Shown here: in pieces, positions 23,095-23,197 of the stretch | Numbering within the stretch: position 1 is the stretch's first letter | Layout: each line of letters opens with the position of its first letter | Source: Elusimicrobiota bacterium | GTDB lineage: Bacteria > Elusimicrobiota > Elusimicrobia > JACQJN01 | Assembly: GCA_016205045.1 (NCBI GenBank) | Contig: JACQJM010000109.1 | Coordinates: forward strand, 1-23,197 | Reading direction: 5' to 3' | DNA length: 23,197 nucleotides | Program-made: the position numbers and the translations under genes | Notes under the pieces: model-generated | Seen by the model: the letters and a program-made list of their open reading frames with translations, nothing else | Database searches by the model: none | What the model was told of the DNA's origin: nothing

Positions 23095-23197
23095 GTGCAA
23101 ATAGACGTAAACCAAGAAGTTCGCAGGCGCCTTCAACTCAGAAGAATTTCCGACCAAGATATATATGATGCCTTTACCCGGGGCACCGCAGCTCCGA
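23095..23197 (+). CDS. Partial gene, N-terminus only (34 codons), unknown product
   Basis: A GTG at 23095 opens a frame with no stop to the window end. The frame is blocked upstream by TGA at 23059-23061, and there is no other start codon between. It encodes a highly charged N-terminus (QIDVNQEVRRRLQLRRISD, then QDIYDAFTRGTAAP). I do not recognise the family from this much sequence. The strong promoter ending 9 nt upstream supports expression, probably from a leaderless or very short-leader mRNA. An overlapping frame at 22980-23168 starts with TTG and runs across the promoter; I consider it spurious. Confidence 0.45.
   Translation, partial: MQIDVNQEVRRRLQLRRISDQDIYDAFTRGTAAP

Noticed and set aside
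22980..23168. 62-codon + strand frame near the right edge
   Set aside because: It begins with TTG, spans the strong promoter at 23058-23085 and has low-complexity composition; the GTG frame at 23095 fits the promoter better.
1..23197. CRISPR array, tRNA or rRNA genes
   Set aside because: No regularly spaced direct repeats, cloverleaf-like sequences or rRNA-like stretches were seen on reading the window.

Overview
The window is a chromosomal segment of a Gram-negative bacterium with moderate GC content. Three things point to this: a Wzx-type flippase, a long run of surface-polysaccharide genes, and promoters that read like standard sigma-70 sites. I cannot name the taxon. All supported genes lie on the + strand. 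No tRNA, rRNA, transposase, integrase or CRISPR array was seen.

Region A (1-2788) starts inside a GC-rich dispersed repeat. It continues with a 55-codon small ORF, a DUF115/MptE-like protein and a B12-binding radical SAM enzyme, joined by 4-nt (ATGA) and 1-nt (TAATG) overlaps.

Region B (2789-3007) is a spacer occupied mostly by a MITE-like palindromic element of about 133 bp. It carries two GC-rich hairpins between 14-bp inverted ends, and an 8-bp direct repeat flanks it.

Region C (3008-20269) is one compact polysaccharide or glycolipid gene cluster of 13 genes. In order: a zinc-ribbon methyltransferase; GT4; GT4; GT4; GT2; a GT4 with a degenerate catalytic motif; a Wzx-like flippase; a fused alcohol-dehydrogenase/Gfo-Idh-MocA oxidoreductase; a sugar C-methyltransferase of the TylC3/NovU type; a small cupin; a perosamine-synthase-like DegT aminotransferase; a second methyltransferase; WecB-type UDP-GlcNAc 2-epimerase; and a heparinase II/III-family protein. 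That makes 14 reading frames if the first methyltransferase is counted as the leader gene. Most junctions are ATGA overlaps, so the cluster is probably one translationally coupled operon. The likely product is a glycan of about five sugars. One is probably a C-methylated, possibly N-methylated amino-deoxy sugar, and one derives from ManNAc. No wzy, wzz, wzm/wzt, initiating transferase or nucleotide-sugar dehydratase is in the window, so those steps must be encoded elsewhere.

Region D (20270-22916) is a defence/toxin-antitoxin-like island: a DUF4143-type ATPase with a PD-(D/E)xK-like C-terminus, then an AbiEi/AbiEii type IV toxin-antitoxin pair. Each unit has a recognisable promoter. A 24-bp palindrome sits between the abiE promoter and the antitoxin start and is a good autorepression operator. 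The ATPase promoter fires almost exactly at its ATG, which suggests a leaderless mRNA.

Region E (22917-23197) holds a spacer, a strong promoter with an extended -10, and the first 34 codons of a GTG-started reading frame cut by the window end.
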